Shown here: in pieces, positions 21,935 to 34,424 of the stretch
Layout of the letters: each line of letters opens with the position of its first letter
Position numbering within the stretch: the first letter of the stretch is position 1
Assembly (NCBI GenBank): GCA_964017235.1
Contig: OZ024935.1
Coordinates: forward strand, 5,332,001 to 5,396,000
Direction of reading: 5' to 3'
From: Sabellastarte sp. h YS-2021
Lineage: Eukaryota; Annelida; Polychaeta; Sabellida; Sabellidae
DNA: 64,000 nucleotides
Translations under genes and position numbers: made by a program
Notes under the pieces: generated by a model
Database searches by the model: none
What the model was told of the DNA's origin: nothing
The model's input: the letters and a program-made list of their open reading frames with translations, nothing else

Positions 21935-23345
21935 ATTTTGAATTTAATTTTGGGGTGCATTGTGCTTCAGAAATATTATTATTATTATTATACTATACTA
22001 TTTCAGTTTTAAGATGAATGAAAAGATTGCCTTATAATTGGGATTAACATGTCCCTTCAAGTGCTAAATACATTATGAACCCAATTGAAAGATACAGGTG
22101 ATTTCTTTATCTAATTTCTTTATCCGTGAATGTGGCTACATTGTAAACCTGCTTGACTGATACAAAATATGTAGGAGTATTATGCTGACGAAATACAAAC
22201 ATAGCAAATTGATATAATTAAATTATCTTTATATTGAACAATGAAATATTTTTTTTAAAGTGCTTAACTACCAATGCATAATAATCTAACAATAATAACA
22301 CTTTTGTAGCTTTGAGATTTAAATTAATAATATACCGTTAAAAATTCAAAAGAATCTAGCATATTTATAGCCTTTTCATTTCTAGTAAAGCTGGGCATGG
22401 TACAATAATGTTTACCAATGACAAAGCAATGCTTTTAACCAATATACCAATAAAATTTAAGGATAATTACATCACCATGCTGGTATACATATTCCTCTAT
22501 ATGGGTTAAGCCCTACCTATGCATCAAGGCTTATCCATCTTATATCTATTTCACACATTTCCAGGATGGAATCATGACCTACAAACAAATCAACTTATTT
22601 GCCTTCCATTGTGGTTAGGCCTGCTTTGCATTTGGGTAAGGGGATTGAGTGCAATTTGATGATGTTAACAACTCAGGTAATTTTTGCATTCAGAACCACT
22701 TTTTAGTTTGAAGGAGCCGTTATATCCTCTTATTGGCTGTATTAAAATGAACACACTGGGGGGAATGAAGATGGGGGCATGGTGGATACACAGAGTGGTT
22801 CATTCTTCAGCATGCAACAACCAGGTACAAAGTCTCATGATACATAGATAGTAAGAATGACTTTATTATCACATTATGTGAAGGCTGATAAGATAGAAAA
22901 ATTCAATTGACACATATGTGGTCATTTTATAATAATCTATATTATCAAATTAGGTCAAGTTGAATAAGCGCAATAGGTTTGATGGAGATTAAGTGCTGTA
23001 AAAGTTTCCACTGGATTATATTTTATGTTCAACCCATGGTTTCGCCACACTGGCATATTACTGATTTGTTTTACTTTTTTTTATTTTCAAAGCTTTTTTG
23101 TGCTGACTAGGATAGACTATTCTAATTTGTTCTGAGATAGCAAATGGTCAGTTTGCCTATGATTCATGAGTCATTTTTATCAGTGGTCAAACTGTTCAAA
23201 TGGATCATATTGGTTATTGAACATTAGTTTCCATCATAAGATTGAGATTAAGTGCAATAAAAGTTCATGTTAGAGTAGCTTAGAAACTTTATGCTTGTTC
23301 TGTGTGTTAGGATAAGTCACATTACCAAAAAGATCAGTCTGCAAC
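21935..23345. other. intergenic with an ATT microsatellite
   Basis: A short (ATT)n lies near 21975-21992. No gene or other repeat is supported. Confidence 0.4.
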
Positions 23346-23350
23346 CACCT

Positions 23351-23490
23351 CCCACGGCCTAGTGGGTTAGCAAGTTATGCATCTAATCACAGACTGTCAT
23401 CTCTGTGTGTGTTTGAGTACAACAAGTTGCAAATGCTGAGGACCTGTCCCAATATAATGATGGCTGTTGAACAGGATGTAAAACATCAAC
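23351..23490 (+). repeat. SINE copy, 40-kb subfamily, no duplication found
   Basis: CCCACGGCCTAGTGGGTTAG, GCATCTAATCACAGACTGTC, then ACCTGTCCCAATATAATGAT and GGCTGTTGAACAGGATGTAA follow the order of the SINE at 40289-40443. No convincing target duplication was found, consistent with age. Confidence 0.75.
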
Positions 23491-25159
23491 TTTGCATTTT
23501 ACTTTGCAAGCACTTCCAGTCTACTACAAGTCAATAAGATAATTCATCATAACTTAAACACTCTTGTACATTAATCTAATCTACTGCTTTGCAGGCGCAA
23601 TATCTTCCCCACAATGGGGAACTAATATAGTCTTTATCGTGTAACAATATTTCAAACTTATAGAGATGATGCGTGCTTGTACTAGATATTGCCTGATATT
23701 TTCTGACTTCTATACTGATATGTTCAACCCTCTTGGATTTGAGTTGGTCTCATCACAGGCTAAAGATACATAAAATATGACCCCCCGAGGTACTATATTT
23801 GGCTCTGGCAAACTCTAGCAGGTTATAACCCCGGCATGCCCCAGATTATTGATTTTTCTCAAAATCAATAATATGATTGAGATCAATGGGACTTTTGGCC
23901 AATGATGTATTGAAGTTATTACAAATGTAATACTAGTCAATAATTTTGTTATTCACTGTAATTATTACCTTTGGCTGGTTGCCATAGTGATTTAAACTCG
24001 CATTCACTGAGTCCCATTGCTTCCCTAATGCCTTAGGGAAGTTGGGAGATGGTCAGGCTAACCAATATATTAATGTAATTGTCAGATTTCATTGTGTTAC
24101 ATTATTTATGTGTTGTTGCATGTTGTAACAAAATGACCTAAGTTATACAAGCAGATAATATTTTATTACAACTATTTTATTAATTCTGCAATATTAGTGT
24201 TACATGTATAGGCACTGTGCCAGTGCAATTGTTTAATATGTGCATTATATATATTACCATGTAAAGTCATTTAGTTATTGAGTTTTGTATTTTATGGAAC
24301 TTGTCTAGTTAACACTCATGTATATTACACTTATTAGATTAATCTATTTATAAACTGGGGAAGGCTACTTGTGTCTTAGAACTTAAGTATTTGTGTTGCT
24401 GTGAATTTTTGCTGAAGTGAACTTTCTGCAGTGTCTGGAAAGATTTGCTGTACTTTGGGTACTTTTTACCTCTGCATGCAGTGTGCGGTTCTACCACAGA
24501 GTGAATTTACTGTATTCAGGACATTGTCCATATCTTAGAGCAGACAGTACAGTTGTGCAAATTCTCTGAATATCTCTATACAGACATTTTGTGTGATTGG
24601 ATATCAAAATTATCACAGGATAAGGATATTTTGCATTATCAGACATTGAGCTGATCACAGGATACGGATATCTGTGTGTTGGTGGACATCTGATGGATCC
24701 TAGGACAGGTCACAGGACAGACTACTGGATACAGTGGACAAACTTAACTGTCAGTTACAGTGGCCAGGTCAGACTGGTTTCATTATTGTATCATTGTGTG
24801 TACTATTGAGAGCATACCACTTGACTGTAATCATTATTTTTAATTGTTAAATAATTTTGTTGAGTTAAAATTTTTGTCTTTTCCTGTTGCAACTTAAAAG
24901 CAACCAGTAATTGCTACCATGCTTGCCCTGTGATCATAATATTATTACATCGATCAATAAACTATTTTGTAGTTTTATTCAATAAAATGACATGTACACT
25001 GGGATGTTATCAACATGACACAAAACTCTTGTGTGTTTCCATCTATGGAGAGACTGGGGCCAAGAGTTCATTCAACTTAGACCTGAACTCAACATCCACA
25101 TGGGTGGCTTATGCTGTCACTGCTGCTGTCGTCAATGGGTACAGTGATTGTTTCTTTTT
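23491..25159. other. intergenic upstream of the Penelope-like element
   Basis: No gene recognised. At 24595-24760 several GGATA(A/C/T) and CAGGACAG-like words recur at short intervals (a degenerate short tandem region). Whether the 5' part of the Penelope-like element begins here cannot be told. Confidence 0.35.
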
Positions 25160-27062
25160 CAACAGCATCTGCTTCAGCTTTGACTAATGCCAGAGCATTC
25201 AAGAACAACTTACTACACAGCAAACCTACCAAAAATAGACAAAATAATCTAACAGGGGAACAGAGAGCAGGAATCTTAGCCCAAACCAAAAATTCAGAAA
25301 TTGTTATCAAAATGCTGATAAAGGATCAGAGGCAGTAGTTATGAACAAAAAAGACTACTTAAAAGAAGGATATAGACAGGTTATGGATCAAAAGTTCTAT
25401 ACAAAAATAGAAAAGAATCCTACTCAAAAAGTTTCTTCGAGAATCGCTGAAAAATTAATCCAAATGAAAAATAAAGGGCTCATCACAGAAAAACAGTTTG
25501 AGTTCTTAAATCCTAAGAATTGCAAACATGGACAATTCTACTTGCTACCAAAAATCCACAAGAAAGGAATACCTTGTAGACATATATGTAGCTCAGTAAA
25601 TCACCCCACAGCCAATACAAGTAAATTTGTTGGTGAACATATAAACAATATGTACCAAGGACAATATCTTACATAAGAGACACGCAAGATTTCATAAGTA
25701 ACATAACCATTCTGGGAGAAATCCCAGATTGGGCAATATTGGCAACTCTCGATGTAACATATACACAAAATCTATTATCATGAGGCCATTTTGGCAGTGA
25801 CAGATCACATGAGAAGAAACTCTACAAAAGGAACAATAGCCAATTAGAGAATGGATTTACTGAAATAAGTACTACATAAAGTATAATGTATTTTGAATTC
25901 AACAATAATTTTCTCTACAGACAGGAGGAACAGCCATGGGTACTGCACTGGCCCCCAACTATGGCCATTTTATTCATGGATAGATTTGAGACAAAAGCTT
26001 TCAATAATTACCCATTAAAACCATTAATTTGGAAAAGATTCATTGAGGACATTTTTTTTTATTTGGATCCATGGCGAAGAATCCCTAAAAGAATTTGTCA
26101 ATTACCTAAACTTCCTTCATTCCACAATTAAATTCACATCACAAAGTAACAAGGAAAGCATTAATTTCCTTGACACAACAGTCCAACTAAAAACAACTAC
26201 CCTATATAATAAACCAACTGACACATATTTGTTTTTGCACCATACTAGTGCACACCCCAAAAGTGTCACCAATAAAGGGCCATATGGACAATACCTGCGC
26301 CTTAAAATAATTTGTTCCCTTAATACTGACTTCAAAGAGAATGCAGATAAATTAACAAACTATTTTTTGAATAGAGGATATACCCCTCAAGTCAAAATCA
26401 CCACGAAAGAGTAAAAAAATTCAGTCAACAAGAACTACTCAAACATTAGGAAATTTATTTATTCCAATTGGAATATGATTGAACTTTGCGTGAACTCAAA
26501 CATATTTTCTCATGAAAACCATTGATAGGATTCAGAAGATTACCAAATCTAAAAGACATATTAACAACAAAAAACCAAATCCAATATCCACAAACAGAGA
26601 TAACCAATAAAATTGAAAAACCAAAGGTATAAACTAGATTAGGAAAGTGCAATTACTGCCCTAATTATAGCAAAATCAGTAAGTTTGAAAGCCACCACAC
26701 TGGTGACAAACATAAATGTGTCAACCTGCCGAAATCTATGTTATTAACATGTGAAATTAGCAATAAAAAAATACTTAATATATTGCAATGCATGTGGCAA
26801 ACAATATATTGGTGAAACAGCAGAGCATGCAGACAAAAAATGTATGAACATATTTCAAGTGTCAAGAAGAACCCCAAAAATTTGAGACACCAGTATCTAA
26901 ATATATCCACTTACAAGAACATTTATACAAATATAGGTGTGATAGAATGGTTAGATACTTAAATAAACTCAAAAACCCAGATTTAGGGCAAAGCAAAAGA
27001 ATTGGGATTTTTTGGGGGATGTGCCAACCGTTAACCCAATTGGCATCAACCAGTATGTGTAA
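25160..27062 (+). pseudogene. decayed Penelope-like retroelement (RT plus GIY-YIG endonuclease)
   Basis: Landmarks appear in Penelope order although spread over frames. They are 'LTGEQRAGILAQTKNSEIVI' then 'ADKGS' (25314), 'GQFYLLPKIHKKGIP' (about 25540), 'CSSVNHPTANTSKFV', 'GTAMGTALAPNY' (about 25927), and 'WKRFIEDIFF' (26032-26060), where the usual catalytic Asp-Asp reads Glu-Asp. After these come 'NYCPN', 'TGDKHKCVNLP', 'YCNACGKQYIGET' (about 26781-26820, the GIY-YIG region with its Cys pairs) and a C-terminal 'TVNPIGINQYV' ending in TAA at 27060-27062. RT copies the RNA and the endonuclease nicks the target in intact elements. Multiple frameshifts, one within a T-run near 26053 and one near 25960, show it is dead. 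No terminal repeats were identified. Confidence 0.85.
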
Positions 27063-28705
27063 AAAAATTCCTCTTATTTGTACAGATGGTGCCCCTATTC
27101 CCTCTTACCCCCTATGTATAACAATATTTTAACATCCACAATCATGCTTTTGAATTGTAATATATCCTACTTGGCACCGCATCATCGCACAAACCTCAAT
27201 AGTGCATAACAAGAACTCAGAATAAATATAACCATTTGCAAAACTCGTGCATTTTGACACACTTAGTAAGGAACGTGTAGTGATGACTGAAATAAATTAA
27301 ATATCTTAGGTGATTTCAGTATGCAAATTGTGCAAATTTGGGGCTCTAATTTTTAGATTACATTATGTCCCCTTTAAAATGATTCCAAAAGCTTTATTAA
27401 TGTTATTTTACATCCATAAAGGACAGGCATTACTTGTGCTGAAGTTATATTTCAATATAAAGAAACCTAAAAAACTACACTGAAAAGGATAGATAATAAG
27501 GTATTGGTGTCCCAACTTGTGCAACTTACGGCAGGGAACAGTATACAATCTTTCTCACCACTATAGTGACCAATATTCTCAAAAAATGTGGAGGGTGATT
27601 TATAAACTATTGCACAAAAATTCATACTAATAGCTTGCATGATTTATTCTGAGATTTTATTAAAATAGTTTTTGAAGTTATAATGGTGTTTAAAAATGTT
27701 ATAAAATGTCATAAATAAAATAAATTGTTTTCTAGTTGTTGTTGTTGTTGTTATTGTTATGGTTTTAAGATAAGTAAATTAAAATGAATTTAGTTGCAAG
27801 CTGGTACATTTTACAGGAAGACATACATTTTCAGTATCACGTTACATGAAAAGCTAAGTTGAAGTCTAACGTGCACTGGAATTAAAACATGCTTAGTGTA
27901 TAATTACTTTCACAAGCTCTGAGTCTGGAGTGTCTTCCTATGATCAAACAAACTATAACTGTATTTTGTAATGATGTCTTAAGTTACATAATGTTTTAAT
28001 ATAGAGAAAAAAAACAAAATGTGAAATCACAATTTCTTTTAACAAAAGAAGAGTGACTTTATTTGATTATATATGTTTGATAAATAATTTATAGTTAACA
28101 CTATAACATTTTATAGTTGTTTTTAGTGATTGTTAACAATGAATACAAGGGCAGCAGTGTGTTTTGTTGTCAATAAAGGATGTCCAAGTATGTCATGTGT
28201 GTTGGTGTTTGGACTTTCACTGAAAAAGTTTAAACCTAAGGGGTAGTATAGGACAAAGTATGAATGAACCAGCAATAAGGTAAACCTGTATTGAAATATT
28301 AACCTTTATTTTACAAATAGTTATGAAACATTACATTGCACATGTAAAAATTTCAGGAATCAGAACATAACCTGGAATAAACATGATACTACTGATAACA
28401 ACGTTAAATTAATTCTTTAAGTTTTCCTTCGTAATAAGGTTACCATAACATATGCCAAAGATATTATTAGTACTTGTCAGCATATCAGAGCTCCGACATA
28501 ATATTTCCAAATACATATCTACAGTAATTAATATCAATGTTTTCAGCCACCAACAAGATCTATATGAAATTGTAAACTATTTCAAGACAGTCTCTCCTTA
28601 AATGTCCTGAAATGCTGTATTTTTGCATTAGTTGTCGCGGTCTTATGACAAAAATGCATTCACTGCTGTATAACTCTGTGAATAATAGGAAAACTTCCCG
28701 AATGA
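27063..28705. other. intergenic, nothing recognised
   Basis: AT-rich DNA with a (GTT)6-type microsatellite near 27737-27756. No coding signal. Confidence 0.4.
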
Positions 28706-28709
28706 CATG

Positions 28710-28809
28710 TACAGAAAAAATATATCACGAATGAAGATAACAACATTATACGAGTGCGTAGCACGAGTATTATATTGTTAATCTTCATGAGTGATATATT
28801 TTTTCTGTA
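28710..28809. repeat. imperfect palindrome, arms about 48 bp
   Basis: The left arm ACAGAAAAAATATATCACGA plus ATGAAGATAACAACATTATA and the right arm TATTATATTGTTAATCTTCA plus TGAGTGATATATTTTTTCTGT pair over nearly their whole length, with mismatches concentrated at the centre around GCGTAGC. Transcribed RNA would form a long hairpin. It is probably the end of a foldback element linked to the inverted pair at 28833/29191. Confidence 0.75.
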
Positions 28810-28832
28810 TACGTCTGATGAGGGATGTTTTA

Positions 28833-29207
28833 CTTTTATTATCCACCATTTTGTGCAATTTATGGGTCAAATAATATGAATATTTAATGAGAAAACTTGA
28901 AACAGACTGTCAAAAAGCATGAGCAACACTGAATATAAAACTTCAATCTTTAACTTGCAATATGTCAGTCATTTCTGCATGGATATTCATGCAACATACA
29001 TGAGCAGAAGCGCTGTAAGAACACCTTTCTAGTGATATATTATACATATTTGTAAGTTACATACTTTCCGATATATTGTTGAGAAACCGGAAGTTATTCA
29101 CACTCATTATCCATAGTACCGGGGCGCCGGTGTATACAAAAAAAATAAATCCCGGTCTGTATTTCCCCGTATTTTGGGCAAATACGTCGCGTGGTGGATA
29201 ATAAAAG
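28833..29207 (-). repeat. inverted-repeat-bounded element containing dispersed-repeat copy 3
   Basis: CTTTTATTATCCACC at 28833-28847 pairs with GGTGGATAATAAAAG at 29193-29207. Inside, about 28960-29110 read on the minus strand matches the repeat at 11100-11330. Outside the left arm lies the 28710-28809 palindrome. Together they look like a compound foldback or MITE, but no target duplication was found. Confidence 0.55.
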
Positions 29208-29751
29208 ATTATATACATACCCCATGAATATACATTTACATAAGCATGACATTTCATAACAGCCCTTTAAGGTTATTAATAAGACCTTTATTCTTTATCC
29301 CAAAATTTTCAGTCTCTGTAGAATATTGCAATTAAATGACTTTTGAGTGCTTCATATCAGTGGTATAATATTAGCACATTTTATTGTATTTCTTAACATC
29401 TATGTTTAAAAAGCAAGCACAAAATTCTGAATCCATGTTGGGCCATCAGGAATACTTCAAAGTGTAGTAAAATAGGGTCTCATAGAAAAAGATATACTGT
29501 GATATATATAAAAATATATTATTGATTTTCAAATTCTTCAATGCACAGTCCAAATCCATGTAGCCATAAGAATACTTATATCTGGAAAATATATCTGGAA
29601 AGATTACACAAATATTTTTCACATTTCACAATAGCTACCAAATTTGAATAAGCAAATAACCATTTGCCATAACCAATAACCATGAACAACCAAGAAACAG
29701 TGCCTTTTTATGAATTTTACCCAAAGATAAGACATTGACTTTTAGTCTTTA
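29208..29751 (-). other. 3' flank of TLR copy A
   Basis: AT-rich, presumably including the 3' UTR of the receptor gene on the minus strand. A TTTATT (AATAAA on minus) occurs near 29287. The polyadenylation site is not proven. Confidence 0.35.
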
Positions 29752-32273
29752 CTACTGTAACAATGGTATAGACTCAGCATCTGGAGCTGAAAAAGCAGAT
29801 ACATCATCACTTCGTACAGTGGTTGAACTAAAGCAGCAACAACCATCAACAGAACCAGACAAATGGTGCATAAGCTTGAACCAAAAGACCTTTTGTGCAT
29901 CAATATTTTCTCTCCATTCAAGATATGTGTGGTTATCTAGTACCCAGGCTAGACTACTGTCCATTGTGTTATCTACAGTAAATTTACCAAGTTTAATCAC
30001 CACTAATTTGATACCTCTTCTCACAGCCTCAGATAATGCAACTTGAAATTCCAACTGACACCAAGGTCTTGTAATTGAACATTTGCTGAGTACTATGATC
30101 AGTTGTCTACTTTGTCTAATGGAGTTTACAATAGCCTTGGATATATTTTCACCCAGAGGAAAGTCCCTGTAATGTATACATAGCTTAAAACCATATAAAT
30201 CACTCTCTAGTGTTTTCATCAAACAGTCATGGACCCAAAATCGATCATCAGAACAGTAGGAGATGAATGCATCATACTTCATTTGAGAATGATTCTCATC
30301 ATCAGAAAGAGACTCTCTGTTTCTGCAGTATAGTCTATTGAAAGCCTTTATGAAGTTAAATTGTATCCTCCATTTGTATCTATGAACAACAGGAATAAGG
30401 ATTACAATGAGAATTACGCATGTTGTTGCGATGATGGTGTGTGCAATAACCATAGTGTTGGACGGGAAACACGCTGATTGAAAGTCATCAATTACAATCA
30501 TATTTAACAACTTTACCCCTTGTAAACTGGTGCACGTTATCTGATCTTTGTCTGAAATCACAACTTTGGTGTTCTTGAACCAATTAATAAACTCTATTGT
30601 TTCATGAGTACCCATACACACCAAACTGTTATTGCTAATATGAACCATAAGGCCCATTTTATGTTTACCTATTTCATCCAGCTGATTTGTGAAATTTGCT
30701 GGAAGGATATCAATATTATTATTATTAAGATTTACTGTGCTAAGCATATGGTTATTGGCAATGTTTATTGTTTCTTGTAATAAGTTCAAAAAATTACCAC
30801 TTAAGTCTATGTGTTCCAGATATTTACAATCCCTAAAATATCAGGAAACAGGTAAGACAATTTATTTTGTGCAATTGATACATTTTTCAAATTTGGATAC
30901 ATATGGCATAAACTTTCATTGGAAAAATGTATGTCATTTGACGCTGCATTCAGAATCTCCAAGTTTAGCAATGTCCCATTTGGAACTGATATAAAGCTAT
31001 TGTAGCTCAAATCAAGAGTTTTCATTTCTTGAAAAACACTTGTTAGAGAAAGCTGCTGTAAAAAAACATAATATAAACTACTGTGAATCCAATTCTTATT
31101 ATTGGAAACATCAATATATTGCAAAATAGATTTGTCAAAACAAAATTTATAATGCATCACTGGGGAAGGTGCATTAATCCAGTTCAGAAAGTTAGCTGTT
31201 AAGGTTTTTAATCTCTTTATCACTGGCAGTCTAATGAAATATGGACATGATAAATCAATATACTCCTCTATCTTGCCATACACTTGACATGGTATTTCAC
31301 GCCAGTACAAAGAATGTTCTCCCATAAAACATGTAACAACTGCACAAAATACAGGGGAATATATAAATAGAGAAGAAACATTTCCATTAGCATTGCTATT
31401 AATACACTGAAAAGCAAATTGGAATTTTGTTTGTTGATCATGAAAACTTTTTTCATCACCCTTGATATTGTCTGAATTTGTCATTTCACTGTTGTGAGTT
31501 ACATAGCCTTCACCTTGATGACCTAAGTTTAGAATTTCTAAGGATGGATGCATCACTGTCTCAAGTAAGAAAGGATTGTTATATTGTGATACAAGAGTGT
31601 TTTGAGAGACATCCAAGAAAATCAAATTGGGAAACATAATAACTATACTTGGCTTAATCACTCCTAACATATTTGTGCTGAGATCTAGGTGTTGTAAGCT
31701 GTTGGATTTGCCAAATGACTCACTGATATTTAATATATCAGAGAAACCTGAAACTCCAGGCATTTGGAAACTTTTCAGAGCTAATGTATTGAGAGTTGGA
31801 AAATTGCCTGATCTGAAAATGTTCTGCACAATAAATTTGTTCAAGTACTTTGTGTATGTCAGGTCAAGTACCTTTAACTCACTTGTCCATCTTGTTATAT
31901 TTCCAATGTCATAATTGTTTGTGATTATATTGATATGCAGCTCTTTCAGTTTGGTTAAATTTTCAAAAGTATGGGGTGTGAACATCAAACTACTTATCAT
32001 TTGTTTGTATCCATGCCTTAATGCTAGATATTCCAGGTTGAACAAATGAGATATATTATACAGCTCAATTGGCGGTATAATGAAATGTCCAGCCAAATCT
32101 GAATTCAAGTAAAATGTTAAATTCTTCACTTCTACAGGGAGGGATGCAAGAGCTGTTGCCACTTCATCATTTTTACATCTGCATATCACAGCTGTCACCG
32201 AATCTCCAGTCCAGCTACAGTTACCATATATCTGCAAATATTGATCAGCACATTTAGCTTTGTTGTTTCTCAC
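29752..32273 (-). pseudogene. Toll-like receptor, copy A, interrupted by a frameshift
   Basis: An innate immune receptor: ectodomain outside the cell or in an endosome, TIR domain in the cytoplasm. The first frame (30807-32273) has an LRRNT-like Cys cluster ('KCADQYLQIYGNCSW', 'ICRCKND') and LRRs such as 'LKVLDLTYTKYL', 'LQHLDLSTNML', 'MKTLDLSYNSF' and 'LKNVSIAQNKL'. The second (29752-30789) holds 'LEHIDLSGNFL', an LRRCT, a helix ('IIATTCVILIVILIPVV', about residues 113-135) and a TIR (about 170-312) with 'YDAFISYC', 'LCIHYRDFPLG' and 'VFWFKL'. The two frames join if one base is missing in 30810-30843, and the spacing then matches copy B residue for residue. The LRRCT lacks one usual Cys: 'CMG' here, 'CMC' in copy B. 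The first frame starts at GTG with a TAA just upstream and no ATG, so a signal-peptide exon must lie upstream or has been lost. It may be a pseudogene, a null allele or an assembly error. Confidence 0.88.
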
Positions 32274-33972
32274 AAGATTTTAGGACCAATTATCAAAAAT
32301 TATCAAAATTAATACAATTTCAATAAAAATTTACTTTAAGTAATGTTTTCACAAAGTACATTCACTGTACATTTAAGTTTAAGGCCTATTCAAACTTTAG
32401 CAAATTTGGGTGAATAATGAGCTGCAAGATAAAATCTAAAATATATTCAAGAAAGTTGAATAACCATGTCAAATTATTTTATGCAGGAGGGTACGTCAAT
32501 AGTCACATTGTAGCAACCACATTTAATTTTGTAGAATTTGTAGTATAGCCCTCATTTATTGTGCTTTATTACTATTCAGGTGATTAATAAGTAATTCAAC
32601 TATCACTGCATTTGCGACATGCAGTATCAAGCTAGCTTTTACTTATTACTTTTTGCAAACACTTGACAACAGACATGGTGGCAATTTACAGGTTCCAGTA
32701 TTAGACTTTCAATTTAAGCAAACTGTCCATACATAAGTGCTAGTTGAGTTTTCCAGGATGAATTATTGTATAGTGATATCTTTACTCACTTCATCAAAAG
32801 GAAGAAATTCTAATTAAACTTTCAGAAAAGGAGCATCTTATGTTAAAACCTTTATGACCTGTTGTGTCATCTAAAACAAGTGAAAAACAGGCAAAAACAC
32901 ACCCCTAAAACATCAGAACTTCATAACATTATTTTTGATACGTGTAGATTTGTGATAATTGTTTTTTTTATAAAATTTTTGCATTTGATAAAGAATTTGG
33001 TTCATAATATTATGCTTGCATTATGTATCACTGATGCTCATTAGAATCACTGAAAATGTAAAGGAAGACACTAACATGGTTTCTTCACAATGTAAACTAC
33101 TGCTATTTAGCAGGGATGCCACCAAACTTTCCACTTTAGATTGCTTGGTCCAGAATTCAACTTGGAGATGGGAGCAGAAAATGTTACCAGTGGTTCCTAC
33201 CATAAATTACTTTCAATACAAAGCCATGAATATTTGCTTTGGGGAGGCATACATCAGTATGTAACACCACTAGTTTATTTTGATAGTGGATAAAAGTCTC
33301 GAGTCTAGTGGAAAGGAATTCAAAATGATACACCCTGATCAACATATTATACGAAAGTCCATGAACCACTATGTTATTACATTCACTTAGTAGGTCACAT
33401 TTAGGTCTGCATTCATCTGTTTGTGATTATTATTTATTATACTGGCAGTACCCGGTTAACGGAAGAAGAAAAAATATAGATTATATTCTAAATTCTCCTG
33501 AATTTTCACAAATGTCCCTTCCCCAGAACTACTGCACTCGCTGAGTGCTTTCTACTTTTATTTCTCAGAATAAGCAAATGTAAATATTAAAACTCTACCA
33601 TAGGATAATTGATTCTAACTGAATTTTAGCACTTAATCTCTGTTAACTGCAGATTTCTGTGACACAACATACATAATCATTTTGGTCCACAATGATTTAT
33701 TGAAGGGCATGAAGGAGGTCAGCAACTATGGGACACCAAGGGCAAAATAAGCTAGGGTGGATAAGCTTTGGATAACAGGTAAGATTTTAATTTATCTAAA
33801 TGATGTCAGAGCGGTAGTACATTAGACATGATCAGGCAACTCATTCCCATATGGCAGGTATATTACTTCCAAAATTATGGTTGAAATGTTTCTTTGATCA
33901 GTGGGAGGAAGACGAAAAATTAGAATCCTGGAGAAACAATCTCTCAGACATGTTATACTTGTCATGAAGCTT
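32274..33972. other. 5' flank of TLR copy A
   Basis: This is where a signal-peptide exon and promoter for TLR copy A should lie. I could not identify an exon ending in a convincing GT donor that encodes a hydrophobic leader. Short frames here (33016, 33021, 33184) have no family signature. Confidence 0.35.
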
Positions 33973-34061
33973 CACTTTAGCGTCTCTTGCATCCCATATC
34001 GTACGTGCACGCACATCCTGGTTAGAGAGAAAAATCGGCTGATTTGCAAGGGACCCTCAAT

Positions 34062-34223
34062 AGTCAGGTAGCATAGCTCATATATTCAAGGAATTGTGCA
34101 CTTTGTGATAAAAGCACCAAACTTCCCAAACATGTAGACAAACATATTACAAACAATTCTGGATATTTGGCCATTGATGATTTGGCCTCTGGTAGCCGTG
34201 GCAACCATTTTACAAAATGGCCG
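34062..34223. repeat. left inner inverted-repeat arm of the Academ-like element
   Basis: Reverse complement of 38103-38257 with roughly four of five bases matching by eye. Best blocks are TTTGTGATAAAAGCACCAAA and the AAATGGCCG end. Confidence 0.8.
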
Positions 34224-34424
34224 TCGGCGGATTATAAACTTGCAATCCTCTTGGTCTACCAAGGTAAACTTACACATATATTTACTACAACAGACCACCC
34301 ATGCATTGCTTAAATTGTATAGACTAATTAGACTATGTTACTATTGACTTTAGTACTATAGACTCTATTATGTGTATTTACGTATAACATACATTACAGT
34401 AGACTAAGATAATCCAAACTTGTT

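Noticed and set aside
25089..25338. Opposing 73- and 75-residue frames near the Penelope-like start
   Set aside because: Only the plus-strand reading carries the expected pre-RT text; the minus frame is a shadow.
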